A DNA stretch of 20,978 nt from Silene noctiflora (taxonomy: Eukaryota; Streptophyta; Magnoliopsida; Caryophyllales; Caryophyllaceae): positions 18,026 through 39,003 of the forward strand of contig VHZZ01010304.1 in NCBI GenBank assembly GCA_009801015.1, given 5' to 3'. A program made the translations under genes and the position numbers. This document shows, piece by piece, positions 1 through 12,900 of the stretch (position 1 is its first letter; every line of letters starts with the position of its first letter). The notes under the pieces were generated by a model. That model did not search any database. It was not told the origin of the DNA and saw only the letters and a program-made list of their open reading frames with translations.

Positions 1-268
1 ACAACAACACCAACAGAAATTCACTTCCAAATTTTGATCTAAAATTGCCCTAAAATCTCATAAACAAAAAAATACAATCCTTTACTCATCTAAATTGTAA
101 CAAAATCTCATCAAAGATTATGAACTAAAATCTTGCGCCATAAAAAAATTGAAAAAAAACATCATTATGAACATTTCAACAAACAATTAATTTATTCAAA
201 CATTACCTTCCATAGATTTTTTTGCAAGCTTCTTTGGAGGTGCTCTTTAACATTGTTTTTTTACCCAT
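1..268 (-). CDS. Putative first coding exon of a divergent gene (partial)
   Basis: On the minus strand an ATG at 268-266 opens a 62-nt frame that reads MGKKTMLKSTSKEACKKIYG and ends at 207 in GAAG followed by GTAATG, a good 5' splice site. Positions 206 down to 1 on this strand are T-rich like a plant intron and run off the window. Upstream of the ATG (roughly 270-540) the minus strand is CT-rich with TCATCATC runs, as in many plant leaders. I do not recognise the 20-residue peptide. The call rests on the start codon, the donor and base composition only. It could be chance. If real, this gene is head-to-head with AP4E and would share the region 270-960 with it. One base at 307 is an N. Confidence 0.3.
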
Positions 269-837
269 TATCTTTAGGAAGGTAGGAGATGATGATGATT
301 ATCTAGNAAATTTAGAAGCTAGTATATGAAGCTGGGGGTAGATGAACAGTAACTACGAGATGAAGACAGACTTTTAAGATGGATGTATTGTTGTGTTCTT
401 AATGAGAGGAGATGATGATGATGATTATTTTGATTTTAAAAAAATTTGATTAGAGATGGGGTTTGAGTAATTGATGAGAGAGAGTATTTGAAGAAAAAAG
501 TGAAATGTTTTGTGACAGTAGAGTGAGGTAGTAGCAGCTTGCATGAGAAGCTTTCCTTCCCTCCTTTTTTTAATTATTTGTTTAATGTAGTGTAGTCAAA
601 TCAATTTTCAGCTGGAGCCCACTAATTTGATACCATTTAGCATAATGTGGTATCAATCCGACCCGTCTCTCCCATATGCCGGATACTCTATGTCACAAGG
701 GAGACTAATTGTTTAACATTAATATTAGTCACAAATCAATTGCCGAGAGTCGAGAGAATCTCCTTCCTAACATCCATACACAATTACCCAACAAATTAAA
801 CAATCAAGAACCACCTTCGAGTAAAACGTACAATTAT
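269..837. other. Intergenic region between the putative divergent gene and AP4E
   Basis: No convincing reading frame is present on either strand. The region holds ATG/ATC trinucleotide runs near 290-300 and 410-430. It also has an 8-bp inverted repeat, TGATACCA at 628-635 and TGGTATCA at 648-655. Between about 660 and 710 is a short stretch with GTCTCTCCC and GGGAGAC arms, resembling the ends of decayed plant MITEs. No clear TATA box was found for either direction. Confidence 0.5.
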
Positions 838-987
838 TGTCTGTCACACTTTCGAACCTCATTGAACATGTGTTGTTAAATCCAAACACAAACACAATCA
901 CACCACATCGCATCACCACACCACACCACAACTTCACCCTCCTCACCTCACCGGACCACCTTGAACCACCCACCGAAGCACCGCACT
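838..987 (+). promoter_or_regulatory. Probable AP4E 5' leader, CA-rich
   Basis: The sequence before the AP4E start codon is strongly enriched in C and A, with CACCACACC-type runs from about 890 to 960. This is typical of plant 5' untranslated leaders and unlike the AT-rich sequence further upstream. An ATG at 868-870 begins a two-codon upstream frame (ATG TGT TGT TAA, 868-879). The transcription start is not visible, so whether this small frame lies in the mRNA is unknown. No in-frame ATG precedes 988. The triplet at 961 in the same frame is TTG. Confidence 0.45.
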
Positions 988-3900
988 ATGGAGCAGCTAA
1001 AAACCATAGGCAGAGAGCTAGCCATGGGTTCACAAGGCGGATTCAACCAATCGAAAGATTTTCTAGATCTAGTCAAATCAATCGGAGAAGCTCGTTCCAA
1101 ATCGGAAGAAGACCGTATAATCCTCTCCGAAATCGCCACTCTCAAAACTCGTCTCGCTGCACCCGACATTCCGAAACGGAAAATGAAAGAATTCATCATC
1201 CGTCTCGTCTATATCGAGATGCTCGGTCACGACGCTTCTTTCGGTTACATTCATGCTGTCAAGATGACGCACGATGATAATGTTCTTCATAAACGCACCG
1301 GTTATTTGGCCGTCACGTTGTTTTTGAACGACGATCATGATTTGATTATTTTGATTGTTAATACGATTCAGAAGGATTTGAGAAGTGATAATTATTTGGT
1401 GGTTTGTGCTGCGTTGAATGCTGTTTGTCGGCTTATTAATGAAGAGACTATTCCTGCTGTTTTGCCTCAGATTGTTGATTTGATTAATCATCCTAAAGAT
1501 GCTGTTAAGAAGAAAGCTGTTATGGCGTTGCATCGGTTTTATCAGCGTTCTCCGTCTTCTGTTAATCATCTTGTGTCCAATTTTCGCAAGGTGATGAGTT
1601 TATTCGTCAATTTTGCGCTTTTTGTTGTTTTTTCGAAGCGAATTTCATTGATTTTTTAGATGTTTAAACTTTAGAATGCTGTGTTTATTTAGTTTCTGAT
1701 AGATCGCAAGTATGTGTAACTAGAATCGCGATGATTGGAACTTTAGAATGCTGTATTGTTGAGTTACTGATCGGTTTTGTCCGTGTTCTCCGTCTTCTGT
1801 TAGTCATCTCGCGTCTAATTTTTGCAAGGTGATGAGCTTGTTTGTTGATTTTTGTTGTTTTTTGGAGTTTGAGTTTGATTAATTTTTTGAGATGATTGAG
1901 ACTCTAGAATGCTGTGTTTATTTAGTTTCTGATAGATCACAAGTATGTGTAACTAGAATCGCGGTAATTGGAACTTTAGAATGCTGTATTTGTTGAGTTA
2001 CTGATCGGTGTTGTGGATTCATGATCTAATAATGCTGGTTAAGTACAATTGATGGCTAAAATCGTGATGATTGGAACTTAGAATGCTATATTTGTTGAGT
2101 TACTGGTCGTGTTGTTGATTTGTGATGTAATAATGCTTGTTAAGTACAAATTGTTGCTATAATGGTGATGATTAGAACTTTATAAGGTTGAATTAGTGAA
2201 CTAAGTCGAATATGTAGAATTACAATCAGATTTCTGTTAATCATCTTGTGTCGAATCTTTTGCAAGGTGATGCTTTTTTTTTTTTGTTGTTGTTGTTGAG
2301 ATGTGGTTTTTGATGTTGAAGCTTCAGAATGCTGTATTTGTCGAGTCACTGAAGTGTCGTGGATTCGTGATCTAATAATGGCCAACTGAGTACAATTCGT
2401 GGCTAGAATCATGGTGACTGGAGTAAAAAGTTGATCTAGTGAACTAAATTGAGTATGTACAATTAGGATCACTTATTTATCGATTTTGTTGAGTCGCTGA
2501 TTGCAATTTTGGAATACTGTATTTGTTGAGTTTTTGATTGGTGTTGTGATCTAATAGTATCCAGCAAACTGTGTGAAGTACGGTTTTTAACTAGAATGTT
2601 GATGATTGGAACTTTAGAATGTTGATTTAGTGAACTGAATCATGTACAGTAAGAATCATGTATCTGTATAATTTTCGCAAGTTAGGGAGTTCTAACTAGT
2701 TTGTTAAGTACATTGTGTAGTTTCAAGCTTGATTGTCGGACTAGAATTGTGAAGATTGAATCGATAGCTTTAAGCAGTGTGGCGTATGCGCATTTTCAAC
2801 AACCATGTGCGATTAAATAGGTTTGCAACGAACTGACAATTGGAACGTTAGGAGGATAACTATGTTAAGGAAATATATTAGATGTTTTTTTCATCATCTG
2901 TGTACTACTAGAGCTGCATGTTTGTTACGTTTGTGCTTCTACTCTAGTTTTCTTAAGTATGCTGTGTAGTTTCCAGTTAGTTGGAGCCAAATCTATGAAG
3001 ATTGAAACCTTTTTTTAGCAAAATATTTAAAACATAGTGAGCAGCTCTAGAAGGGTGACAAGTTATGTTGTGGAGGTTGAAGCTTGAGGCAGTAAGGAAA
3101 TAATAGTCCAAACAATCTACAAATATATCCAGACAGTCTACAAGTATATTCACAAAAGGCCGAGTTTCAATTGAGTAATATTTTACCGTAGTTTACTTAA
3201 GGTGTTAATAAGCTGGATGTTGTCATGAACTTTAGATCTTAAGAAAAGCTGACTTAGTGAGAAGCGGTAGCCGGTAGGCAGCAAAGAAGTGGGGAATAAG
3301 CATACCTAAGTGAAGGGAGAGCGAAAGGCGAGCTGGTTCCTATGGCATTGCTAGAATCCATGGAGCACTCGTTCAAAATTGTAATCATTAAACTTAGAAA
3401 TTAGGGATAAAATCCTGAGACGACCTGAAGTGAAATTGTAATTAAGTTGCTTCTTCAATGATGTTAATAGGTATCAGAGAATCCTTATTCGCCAATTGTT
3501 ATTTTGCTTGAATGGACATGTCTATACTTTGATCTGCTCTACAATTGCATCAATATATTGTTTTCATTGTCGCAGAAGCTTTCTGATAACGATCCCTCGG
3601 TCATGGGGGCCGCTCTTTGCCCCTTGTTTGATCTTGTTATGATAGACCCCAATTCCTACAAAGATTTGGTTGGAAGCTTTGTCAGCATTCTGAAACAAGT
3701 TGCTGAGAGAAGATTGCCCAAAAGCTATGATTATCATCAGATGCCTGCTCCATTTATTCAGGTATGCTATTTTTATTGTAGACAAGTTTTCAACTTGGAT
3801 AAATTAGGAGCTCATGCTGGTCGATTTTGGCAATAATTTAATTTTGATAGTTGTGGTGCATGAACCGTCATTACACTCTCGTGGTCCTTCAAATCCAGTT

Positions 3901-6900
3901 AGTCTAGTATATGTTTTGCAATAATGTAATTTTACCATTGTTTTGAAAACCACTGTCTGTAGTTTTATTTCCTTTGACATCGTTATTGTGCAGATCAAAT
4001 TGCTCAAAATTCTGGCACTACTAGGTAGTGGTGACAAGCATGCAAGTGGGCAGATGTACACTGTCGTGGGTGACTTAATTAGGAAGGCAGATTCATCAAG
4101 CAACATAGGAAATGCCGTTCTTTATGAGAGTGTGTGTTGTGCTGCTGCGGTATACCCCAGCGCAAAATTATTGGAAGCTGCAGCTGATGCGATATCAAGA
4201 TTCTTAAAGGTTTATTTTGGAACATTAAATTGATTAGAAATATGTTATTGATGTCTACATAAATATTGTTCAACTTTTTTGTTATTTTAATTTTTGAGCA
4301 GAGTGATAGTCATAATTTGAAATACATGGGTATTGATGCCCTTGGCCGGCTGATAAAGCTAAGCCCGGAAGTTGCAGAACAGCATCAACTGGCAGTGATT
4401 GACTGTCTTGAGGTGAGAACTGTTGCATTCTGTTAATATGTACTCCATAGCTTTGTTCATCAACGGCTGTACTTCTGAATCTGATGGGACTAGGAGTTTC
4501 TAATTTTGTAGGATCCCATTCAGTCCTATACTGCTGCTTAACATGTCAATCTCCTGCTAAGGCTTTTTCGCGAGAAATACTTTATACATGTGAGAAATAC
4601 TTTATACATGTCCTAGGCTTTTTCTTCACGTTTTTGGAGATATTATGTTCGCTCCAGTTCGTAACTGTATTTAGAAAGCAAGGCGTTAATTCTTCACCCG
4701 TGTTTTCACATGAGAGGGTTATAAGTTCTTGCTCATGATTCTATGTTTCTTAGTTGTTTAAAGATTAGCTACCAATGGTGGCTAAATATAGCCTAATCCC
4801 GCAAGTCACGAGTATTGTTGAATACCTGAGATGATTTTTCTAAGGAAAACATCACTTATGTCGCTAGCAGTTGCTTTGTTAATCTGCTATGATATTTTCA
4901 TTTATCTTCTCAACTATATTATTTAGTAGTAAGGATGATGACCAGAGATGGGAGATGGAGTGTGATTGTGTTGAAAGGTAGAACTCGATGATTTGGCTCT
5001 TTGATTCTTGTTGGGCTTGTTTAATATGAGATTTGTAATTTTAAGTAGCTTATTGGTGCGACAAGCATTGCAGCTTTTGATTGGCATCTGGCTCAAACGC
5101 ATCCACTTGCACCAGAGTCCCTTTGGGTAAACCGTATATTCGAGTAGTACCAGGATTTTGCTTTAGAGCGAGGCACTTTCATTTTAATATTGATATCTTC
5201 ACTGCAGTGGAATGTCTCCTTTGTATTGTTTGATATCTTTGATACAAATGAGCGGTATAAAGGAATAAAATTCTCTGTTTGCAGAGTATAGGCATTGGCA
5301 TCACATGCAATGGACTTGTAGTGGCTATTAGTTTGTTGGAAATCCCTCAAGTGTTTCTTCATCTCTTTCTATGTTGGTGGCAGGCGAGACATAAATTCTG
5401 AATTGCCTGAATATTATTTTTCCTTTAGAACCAACCTCAGAATGATGAAACTAAAACATTCAGCAAGTGGATTAGTTAGCTGTGATTTTTGTTCAGTGTG
5501 AGTTACGTTTTTGCCTTGTCTGGATGAGGGTTTTGGGAGGGAAAGGGAGGGGAGGGGGAGGCAGTAATAACTTAGTGAGTAAATATGCCAATGCCATCCA
5601 TAATTTCCATGTCCTGGAGGAAGTAATCCTTCTGGAAACATTTAATATGTAATATTATGTCTATTGTCATTAGCCAACAAAATTACACTTGACAATTATA
5701 TACTACCTCCGTCTCAATGAATTCTTTACATTTACATTTTGGCACTATTCATGAGTAGAGAGAACCTCTAATATAATTTCTAATATAAAACATAAAATAT
5801 AGTCATGTGACTATTTGAAATCTTTTTGGAATCGTCTTAATGAGTACATTAAGAATATCAAACTTTTATAATTTTTAATAATATGTAAATAAAGATATGA
5901 ACAAAACAAAATGTACATAGCCAAGTGTGAAAAAGTAAACGTAAAGAAATGGGTGAGACGGAGGGAGTATATGTTTATATTTTTTGATATTTCTATATAC
6001 AAATATCTGTATGTAGAAGTAAACTGAATCAGTAGCTCTTTGTGCATTGTCAAATTAAAAGCTGTGTCCCGTACAGAAGGCTTGCATATCTTTGCCATTA
6101 TGTCCACCTGATTGAAAGTTCTGTATTTTTAAGGACTCATATAAAGTCTTGAACGTTAAAACATCATCTTAGCTTATGGTTGTTTAGTCATGTTAGGGAT
6201 GTTCGTGATCTGTGAATGTTTTCTCACAAAAAGAGCAATTTTATTTGATGTTTAATGATTTGTCTGAAGTAGATAAAGTTATTTTCTTTGGTGGAAATAT
6301 TCGGTTTTATCCGTCTTATATCCTGATGATCTTACATTACAGGATCCAGACGATACGCTGAAGCGAAAAACTTTTGAACTTCTGTTTAAAATGACCAAGT
6401 CATCCAACGTGGAAGTAATTGTTGACCGTATGATTGACTACATGATAAGTATCAATGATAGTCATTACAAAACTGAAATAGCGTCCAGGTGTGTTGAACT
6501 TGCCGAGCAATTTGCCCCAAGTAATCAGTGGTTTATTCAGGTATGTTCTGTGTTATATTTGTGGCTTGGTGCCTTAAATCTGTTTAACTTCTTCTAATCG
6601 TGGCTATGTTTGGGCTTTCGCATTTCCAGACGATGAACAAAGTCTTTGAGCATGCAGGTGATTTGGTAAATATAAAGGTCGCACACAACCTAATGCGTCT
6701 TATTGCCGAGGGATTTGGAGAGGATGATGATAACACAGATAGTCAGTTGAGATTATCCGCTGTGAGTCTCGTTCACTGATATCAGTGATTAAGTTCTGTT
6801 TTTGTGCAATTCTTATCGTTCACTTCCAGTTTGGCTTATGATTGGAACTTCCTATGTTCATTCTGCATTAGTGGAAAGCTAACGAGACTTTTCTTCTTTA

Positions 6901-9900
6901 TACTTTTTCATAGCTTCAGCTTTTGGATCTTTTTTAAAAGATTAATTTCCTAGTTGTCGTACTCCCTCCCCCAGTCCCTGTTTATATGTCCTGCTTAGAT
7001 AGTCCCGTGATTTATGGGTATGCAGAAGAGTTGACTGTTTTGATACATTTTAGATGTAGTAAGATGTTCAAGTTTTCATGTTGGAAAGCCTTCTAGTTTT
7101 GCTTATCAAGAAGGTGAGGATATACAAATAAGTCAGAATGGAAGTATGGAATAGGGTTGATGAATTTGTTTAAGGTGGTGTAGAGATTATAATGATTGAT
7201 AATATTGCTTGGAGCTTGGTGAATCCATGTGGTCTAACGTTTTTGATGTGAGATTACTATGCTTGATAGAGTGCCTGGTGTCCGCCCTTTAGAAAAAAAA
7301 AATAAGTCCTTCCACGCTTTTTTACTTTCTGTTTTCTGCAAGTTTTAATGAGAGCTTTTTGTCATTTGTAATGCCTTGTTATGCCGACAGATACCCTCTG
7401 AATAACAGTTGTTTAATGCAAATCTGTAAACATCCACTTTGTGTTGAGACTTAAGTACATCTGACCCCCTTTACGATCTTACCTTAGTATAGGCAAGAAA
7501 TTTTGAGGTACTTGGGTATGCTGTTGGTCATTTTTCCTGGTGTTATTGATGATGGTGGCGGATATTATCGTTGGAAGGATAGCAGCTTTTGTCTTAAAAA
7601 TGAAACAGACATGTGAGAAGCACTCAAGATTTAGAGCTTAATGTATATCATGGTAAACTAGATGAAGAAAAAAGTCAACTACGTTAAGAATATGTATCCT
7701 TTCTTTGAAAGGTGTTTTCAGACATCTAGAACTTTGAAAGTGATGGGTTAGAACTTAGAACAATCGCCTTTAGGACGGCAGGCAGTGTCAATGAAAATTT
7801 CATTTCAGCTATCCATGTGATTACTATCTTGATAATTGTGCCCTTAAAATAGTTGGAAACCCTGGTTATGAAGGGCCACTTTTTAAGGTATTACGATACA
7901 ACTCTTTGTTGTCTTGGTACATGGCCATGCACCCATGCTGATTTTTCTCTTCTTTGGTTGAATGAGGTGCTACTTTATATTCCATGCTTGTTGAAGAGCC
8001 CCGTTTTTCTTCTCTTCTTTTAACAAGATTACCCATGATAGTTTGAGAGCGTAATTATCTGTCTTCCTCTTTGTAGTTGGCTGTCACCTTGATGGTGTCT
8101 TTTTGTACATGGGCGTCATTTCCCATGGTGTCTTTATGTACATGGGCGTCTTACTCTCGTGCCCCTTTAAAAATATTATCTCGTATGTATCAATAATAAT
8201 ATTTTTTTCCAAACCTTGTTGTATGTTGGGAAGTTAGCAGCTATGGATGGTTTCACAAGTGACAATGGTCGAGAACTTTTATTTTGATATCTCTAAAACA
8301 GCTCTCTAAGATTTAATACATCTATATGTTTTTGTTCCATCAGATACAACTTTATTGATGTCTTGACAATATCAGTACTTCTGTTTTGCTTGGGCAGGTT
8401 GAGTCATACTTGCGAATTATTGGCGAGCCAAAGCTGCCATCCACATTTCTCCAAGTGAGCTTCTTCCTTTTTCATTGTTTACCAAATCTCACCAACGGTT
8501 CCATATGAGGGTTCATACTTCATATTAGTCGATCCCGAATCATTTGGGACCAAGGCTTTTTTATTATTTTCTAGCATATCCGAAAGAGTTAATTGACTAA
8601 TTCGTAAGCTCTCCTTTTCTATATCTCATTTTCAAACTTCTACCTTTTGTATTATTATTATTTTTTTTTTTACGAAACTCCTACCTTTTCTGAACATTTC
8701 TTCCAAATTCCTTACCAAAAGTCAATTTTGTCCAAAATAAATACACTTTTTTGCTATCAATCATGAAAGACCATTCATGATTGAAATTCACTGAAAGTGT
8801 CTTTTATTTGTGCCAAAATTGTCTTCTATTGGGAAGTTTGAAGAAAATGTTCAGAGAAGATAAGGAATTCTAAAAGAAACAGTTCGAAAGATGGGGAGTT
8901 TTGAGTTCGAAAGATGGGGAGTATTGAGTTCGAAAGATGTATAGAAAAGGTAAGAGTTGTGATTATGAATTAATCCTATCCTAAACTTGCTCAAAAAGGT
9001 TGCAATTGTTACAAAGGAAAAGTAAGAAATACTTTACGCCTATACTAATACTTCAGAGCACCCCATTTATGCTGCTTTGCATCTGCCTTATCTGAGACAT
9101 CATATTTTGAATTACACGTCTACACTTCAGAATCTTTTCACTTTATATTAGGAGGCTCGATATTGGCCTTGAAAAGCGATTCCGTTATGCTGTTGTGCTG
9201 CCATTCCTCAATTGTTGTTCTATTTCATGCTCTGCTGTCCTGTCATATATGCTTTCAAAGATTTTTCTGGAAACATTTGTCCTTAATTCACGGTATTCGA
9301 TATTTCTTTTTATAGGTTATTTGCTGGGTGTTGGGTGAATATGGAACTGCGTATGGAAAACATTCTGCTTCGTACATTACTGGCAAGCTCTGTGATGTGG
9401 CAGAAGGCTATTCAACAGATGACACTGTGAAGGTACTGTAGCTTTTATTTTCAAGAATTTCAATTTTACAATGTTGCACCTTTATTGGGGTAGTCTGAAG
9501 GTACTGTAGCTTTTATTTCAAGAACTTCAATTTTACAATGTTACACCTTTATTGGGGTAGTCTGTCATTGGCTCCAGTGATGTTCTGTATCATCTGATTT
9601 TCAGCTCCTCTTATGAGTGAAAGAAAACAGATGAAAATGTTGTTGGATATTGTATCGACTTTCTGTCTGTGGGCAGCTTGGCTTATAATACACATTTTGA
9701 GATCCTGAAACATTAAGCTTCTCTGCACTGAAAAAACGTGCACTTCTAGTGTATACACACATTATTTTACTTGTGGAATTGTGTAATAAACTTGAACAAA
9801 TATCCGAGTGCAAACTGAGAGAGGCAAAACAGTTGGATGCCTGAGGCGAGGCAGCTACTAGAGAATCAATTATTTAATTATTGAAATTGATTTGGTTATG

Positions 9901-12900
9901 TTAAAAGTCTCTTATCGCCACTTGTTAGTGTGAGCAAAGTCGGTTGGTTGGTATCCTTTGGCAACTCAACTGTAACTGGAGAAAGTATTATTTGGATACT
10001 AATTGGCCCTTAATACAATCCCGAGACTCTTCAACATAACTGCAACATAAAAGTCTTTATATTGATATGTTTACTATTAATTATATTACTACCCGTTAGC
10101 CGTTCGAGCCTCAATTATAATGACAACTTCCCTTTGTTTTTCACTTTGGTTGATTTGAAATATCCGGAAGGAAACAAATTGTTTTATGACCTTCAGAGAC
10201 AATTGCGATCCTTCATCGAACTAGGGTACAGCTATGCAAACGAAATATAAATGGGTATTAGTAGTAAAGAGTTCTAATTTTGTGAATTTTGACGTGTATA
10301 GTAATCCAAAATTTCGTGTATTGTCTCTGACTTTGATAAGTAGTGACATATTCCTTCCCTTTTCATTTTAAAGGCATATGCACTTACAGCGCTTATGAAG
10401 ATATACGCATTTGAGAAAGCAGCAGGAAGAAAAGTGGATTTACTTCCCGAGGTAGTTTCGTCGACTGTAAATCGTTTTTATTTCATTATTGATTTGGTTT
10501 TCAGTCATCTCTAGATTGCTTTCAGAATTACTCCGCATGAGAGAATTTTAATACGATGCACGGCTCTATATGTTATGATATGATAACCAGCTAGGTAAAA
10601 TGGTTATATGACTATTGGGATCCAAATCACTAGAATGCGCCGTAGATCCTTGAGACTGGTGAGTGGCTGTCAATTGATAGTAGCATAACTTCCAGTCTTG
10701 ACTTTATATACTGCCATATTGAATTGTTTTATATGGTGAGGTTAAGTTGCTTACTGAGCTTCCGTATGGGCCAAGGCTGCTGGACTATAGATACCCATGT
10801 TTCGTCTTAGCACATCATTTTGGGGGTGATCTGTAACCATTGAAAGGACTTCTCATTTTCTTCAACTATATATCCTTAATCTCAATAGCCTTTTCCTTAA
10901 AAATGGAATATTGTTGCCTGCAAAATTGACGTTTTAAATCCTAGAATGTGTATATGTACTTTGGCATGGGCACATGCCAAGGGAGTCGAAGATAGGCGTC
11001 TCATATTTTCTTGCTATGAAAGCCAACTTCCCAAGATCCATATTGGTCATGCTAAAAGGCAAAGTTTGTACCATGGAACCTTGAATCCGACCTGAACATC
11101 ACCCAAGCTCTGTAAGCTACCACCGAATTTTTAGCTCCACTTTGAACTCATCATACCTTGATTGAAATCCGCAGATTTAGGCTGTATAATGGAATTGGAT
11201 ACATGCCACGAGATGGATTTAAATGTTAAAGTGCGAGGTTTCAAAAATAATACTCTCAATTATGTTGACTTTTGGTTTATCTGAAAATATTTTGTGACTC
11301 TCTCGTGTAAGATACTAGAGTAGCATTTATGAAGTAGCATAATATGAATTACGAAAACGCAAACTAGTACATCCTAATAATGTAGGGGAATGAACTTAGT
11401 TTCACATTTTCCTAATATATACCCTTCTGATAGCGATCGGTTATTTTGTAATGGAAATAGTATGTTATTTTACAATTGCATAAACATATACTTTTAACAT
11501 AAATGCTACAGTATAAAAAGAATCTTATATCTCACAGAACCATGATCCTTATGGTGAAATTGCCATCTAGGAAATTTCTTTTAAGTAATGTCTCGCTTTA
11601 TGTCCTTATCCCATTATATGTGGTTCTGTAGCTTGTAGACTTCTGCAGTTCTGATTTCTGACCAAGATATGGGATTATTCTAGGTTTGCCTCTCTATGAT
11701 CATGTTCCTATTGTGGATGCTCAATGACCTTTTTTTCCACGCGAAATTTTATTTTGGCCACAGGCTCTATAACCAGTTCTTTGCATCTGTTCATTCCCAA
11801 TTCATTTGAAATTTGCAATATTTATTTCTAGTTGTAGGTGAAGTCTGTTGATGTTGTGCAGCTTATTACCCGTATTTAACTATTTTTTGTTATTGAATTT
11901 GAACTAAGGTTGCAAATCGTAGTTCTAATACTCTCTATTATTTCTTCTACACTTTGGTTTCTTCTCAGTGTCAGTCATTGATTGAAGATCTATCAGCATC
12001 CCACTCAACAGATTTGCAGCAGCGTGCATATGAGCTGCAAGCAGTCCTCGGTTTGGATACTCAAGCTGTTGAAAGTATTTTGCCTTTCGATGCGAGCTGT
12101 GAGGATGTTGAGGTAATGTGCTTAACCACTCATTTGTTGTGGGCTTTTTATTTTTTGCCTTTTATCTCGTTGGATATAATTTTAATCTCTCATTTATTAC
12201 ATCAATCAAGGTTACATTGACGACCATAGCTTCTAGGAATTTTGAATAATTTGCATAGCACCAAGAAGTGGCATGCATAAATTGATCACTCTCTTCTTAG
12301 CACTATTTCTCTTACTTGATTTTGTGTGAAATGATAACTATTGGTTTACCTACAGGTCGACAAAAGTCTCTCATTCCTCAACAGTTATGTGCAGCAGTCT
12401 CTTGAAAACGGGGCTCAACCATATATTCCCGAACATCACCGTTCTGGACTTCCAAGTATCAATAACTTCAGAACTCAAGAGCACCATGAACAATCTGCTC
12501 ATGGGCTTAGGTTTGAGGCCTATGAGCTTCCAAAGCCCGTCGTAAAGCCGAACCCAACTCCAATTTCACACTTGCCCTCTACTGAGCTCGTCCACGTACC
12601 TGAGCCGTCATATACTAGAGAAATCCAGCAAGATTCTAGGTCAAATGAAATCAGACTACGACTCGATGGTGTTCAAAAGAAATGGGGAAAGCCAAGTTAC
12701 TCCTCCCCATCACCTTCAACCTCGAATACGTCATCTCAGAATGCAGTGAATGGTACTTCACAACCTGATAAAAGGCCATCTTCCTACGAATACAAGAAAC
12801 AGGAAGTGGAAGTTTCTTCGGAAAAACAGAAGCTTGCTGCTTCTCTGTTTGGTGGTAGCTCTAAAACCGAGAAAAGGCAATCTTCCTCGAGCCACAAGCC

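Larger units (their letters stand above)
4413..6342 (+). other. Intron 4 of AP4E (1930 bp)
   Basis: The intron lies between exon 4 (ending in ...VIDCLE) and exon 5 (starting DPDDTLKRKTF). It contains a 20-bp direct repeat near 4572, a G-rich tract at 5528-5558 and a complete Stowaway-type MITE at 5703-5967. No coding sequence was recognised in the rest. Confidence 0.85.
6762..8397 (+). other. Intron 6 of AP4E (1636 bp)
   Basis: The intron separates exon 6 (ending ...RLSA) from exon 7 (starting VESYLRI). It contains a decayed Stowaway-like element (6962-7144) and a 33-bp imperfect tandem repeat near 8092. No gene was recognised in the remainder. Confidence 0.8.

Noticed and set aside
961..987. 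Upstream extension of AP4E from TTG at 961
   Set aside because: No ATG precedes 988 in frame, and the conserved plant protein begins MEQLKTIGREL at 988.
837..1277. 146-residue plus-strand frame across the leader and exon 1
   Set aside because: Overlaps the well-supported exon 1 in another frame and shows no protein features.
1078..1569. 163-residue minus-strand frame opposite exon 1
   Set aside because: Antisense shadow of the conserved adaptin coding sequence.
2140..2472. 110-residue minus-strand frame in intron 1
   Set aside because: Lies in the decayed intron repeat, with low-complexity Gln/Lys runs from the TTG tract. No family features.
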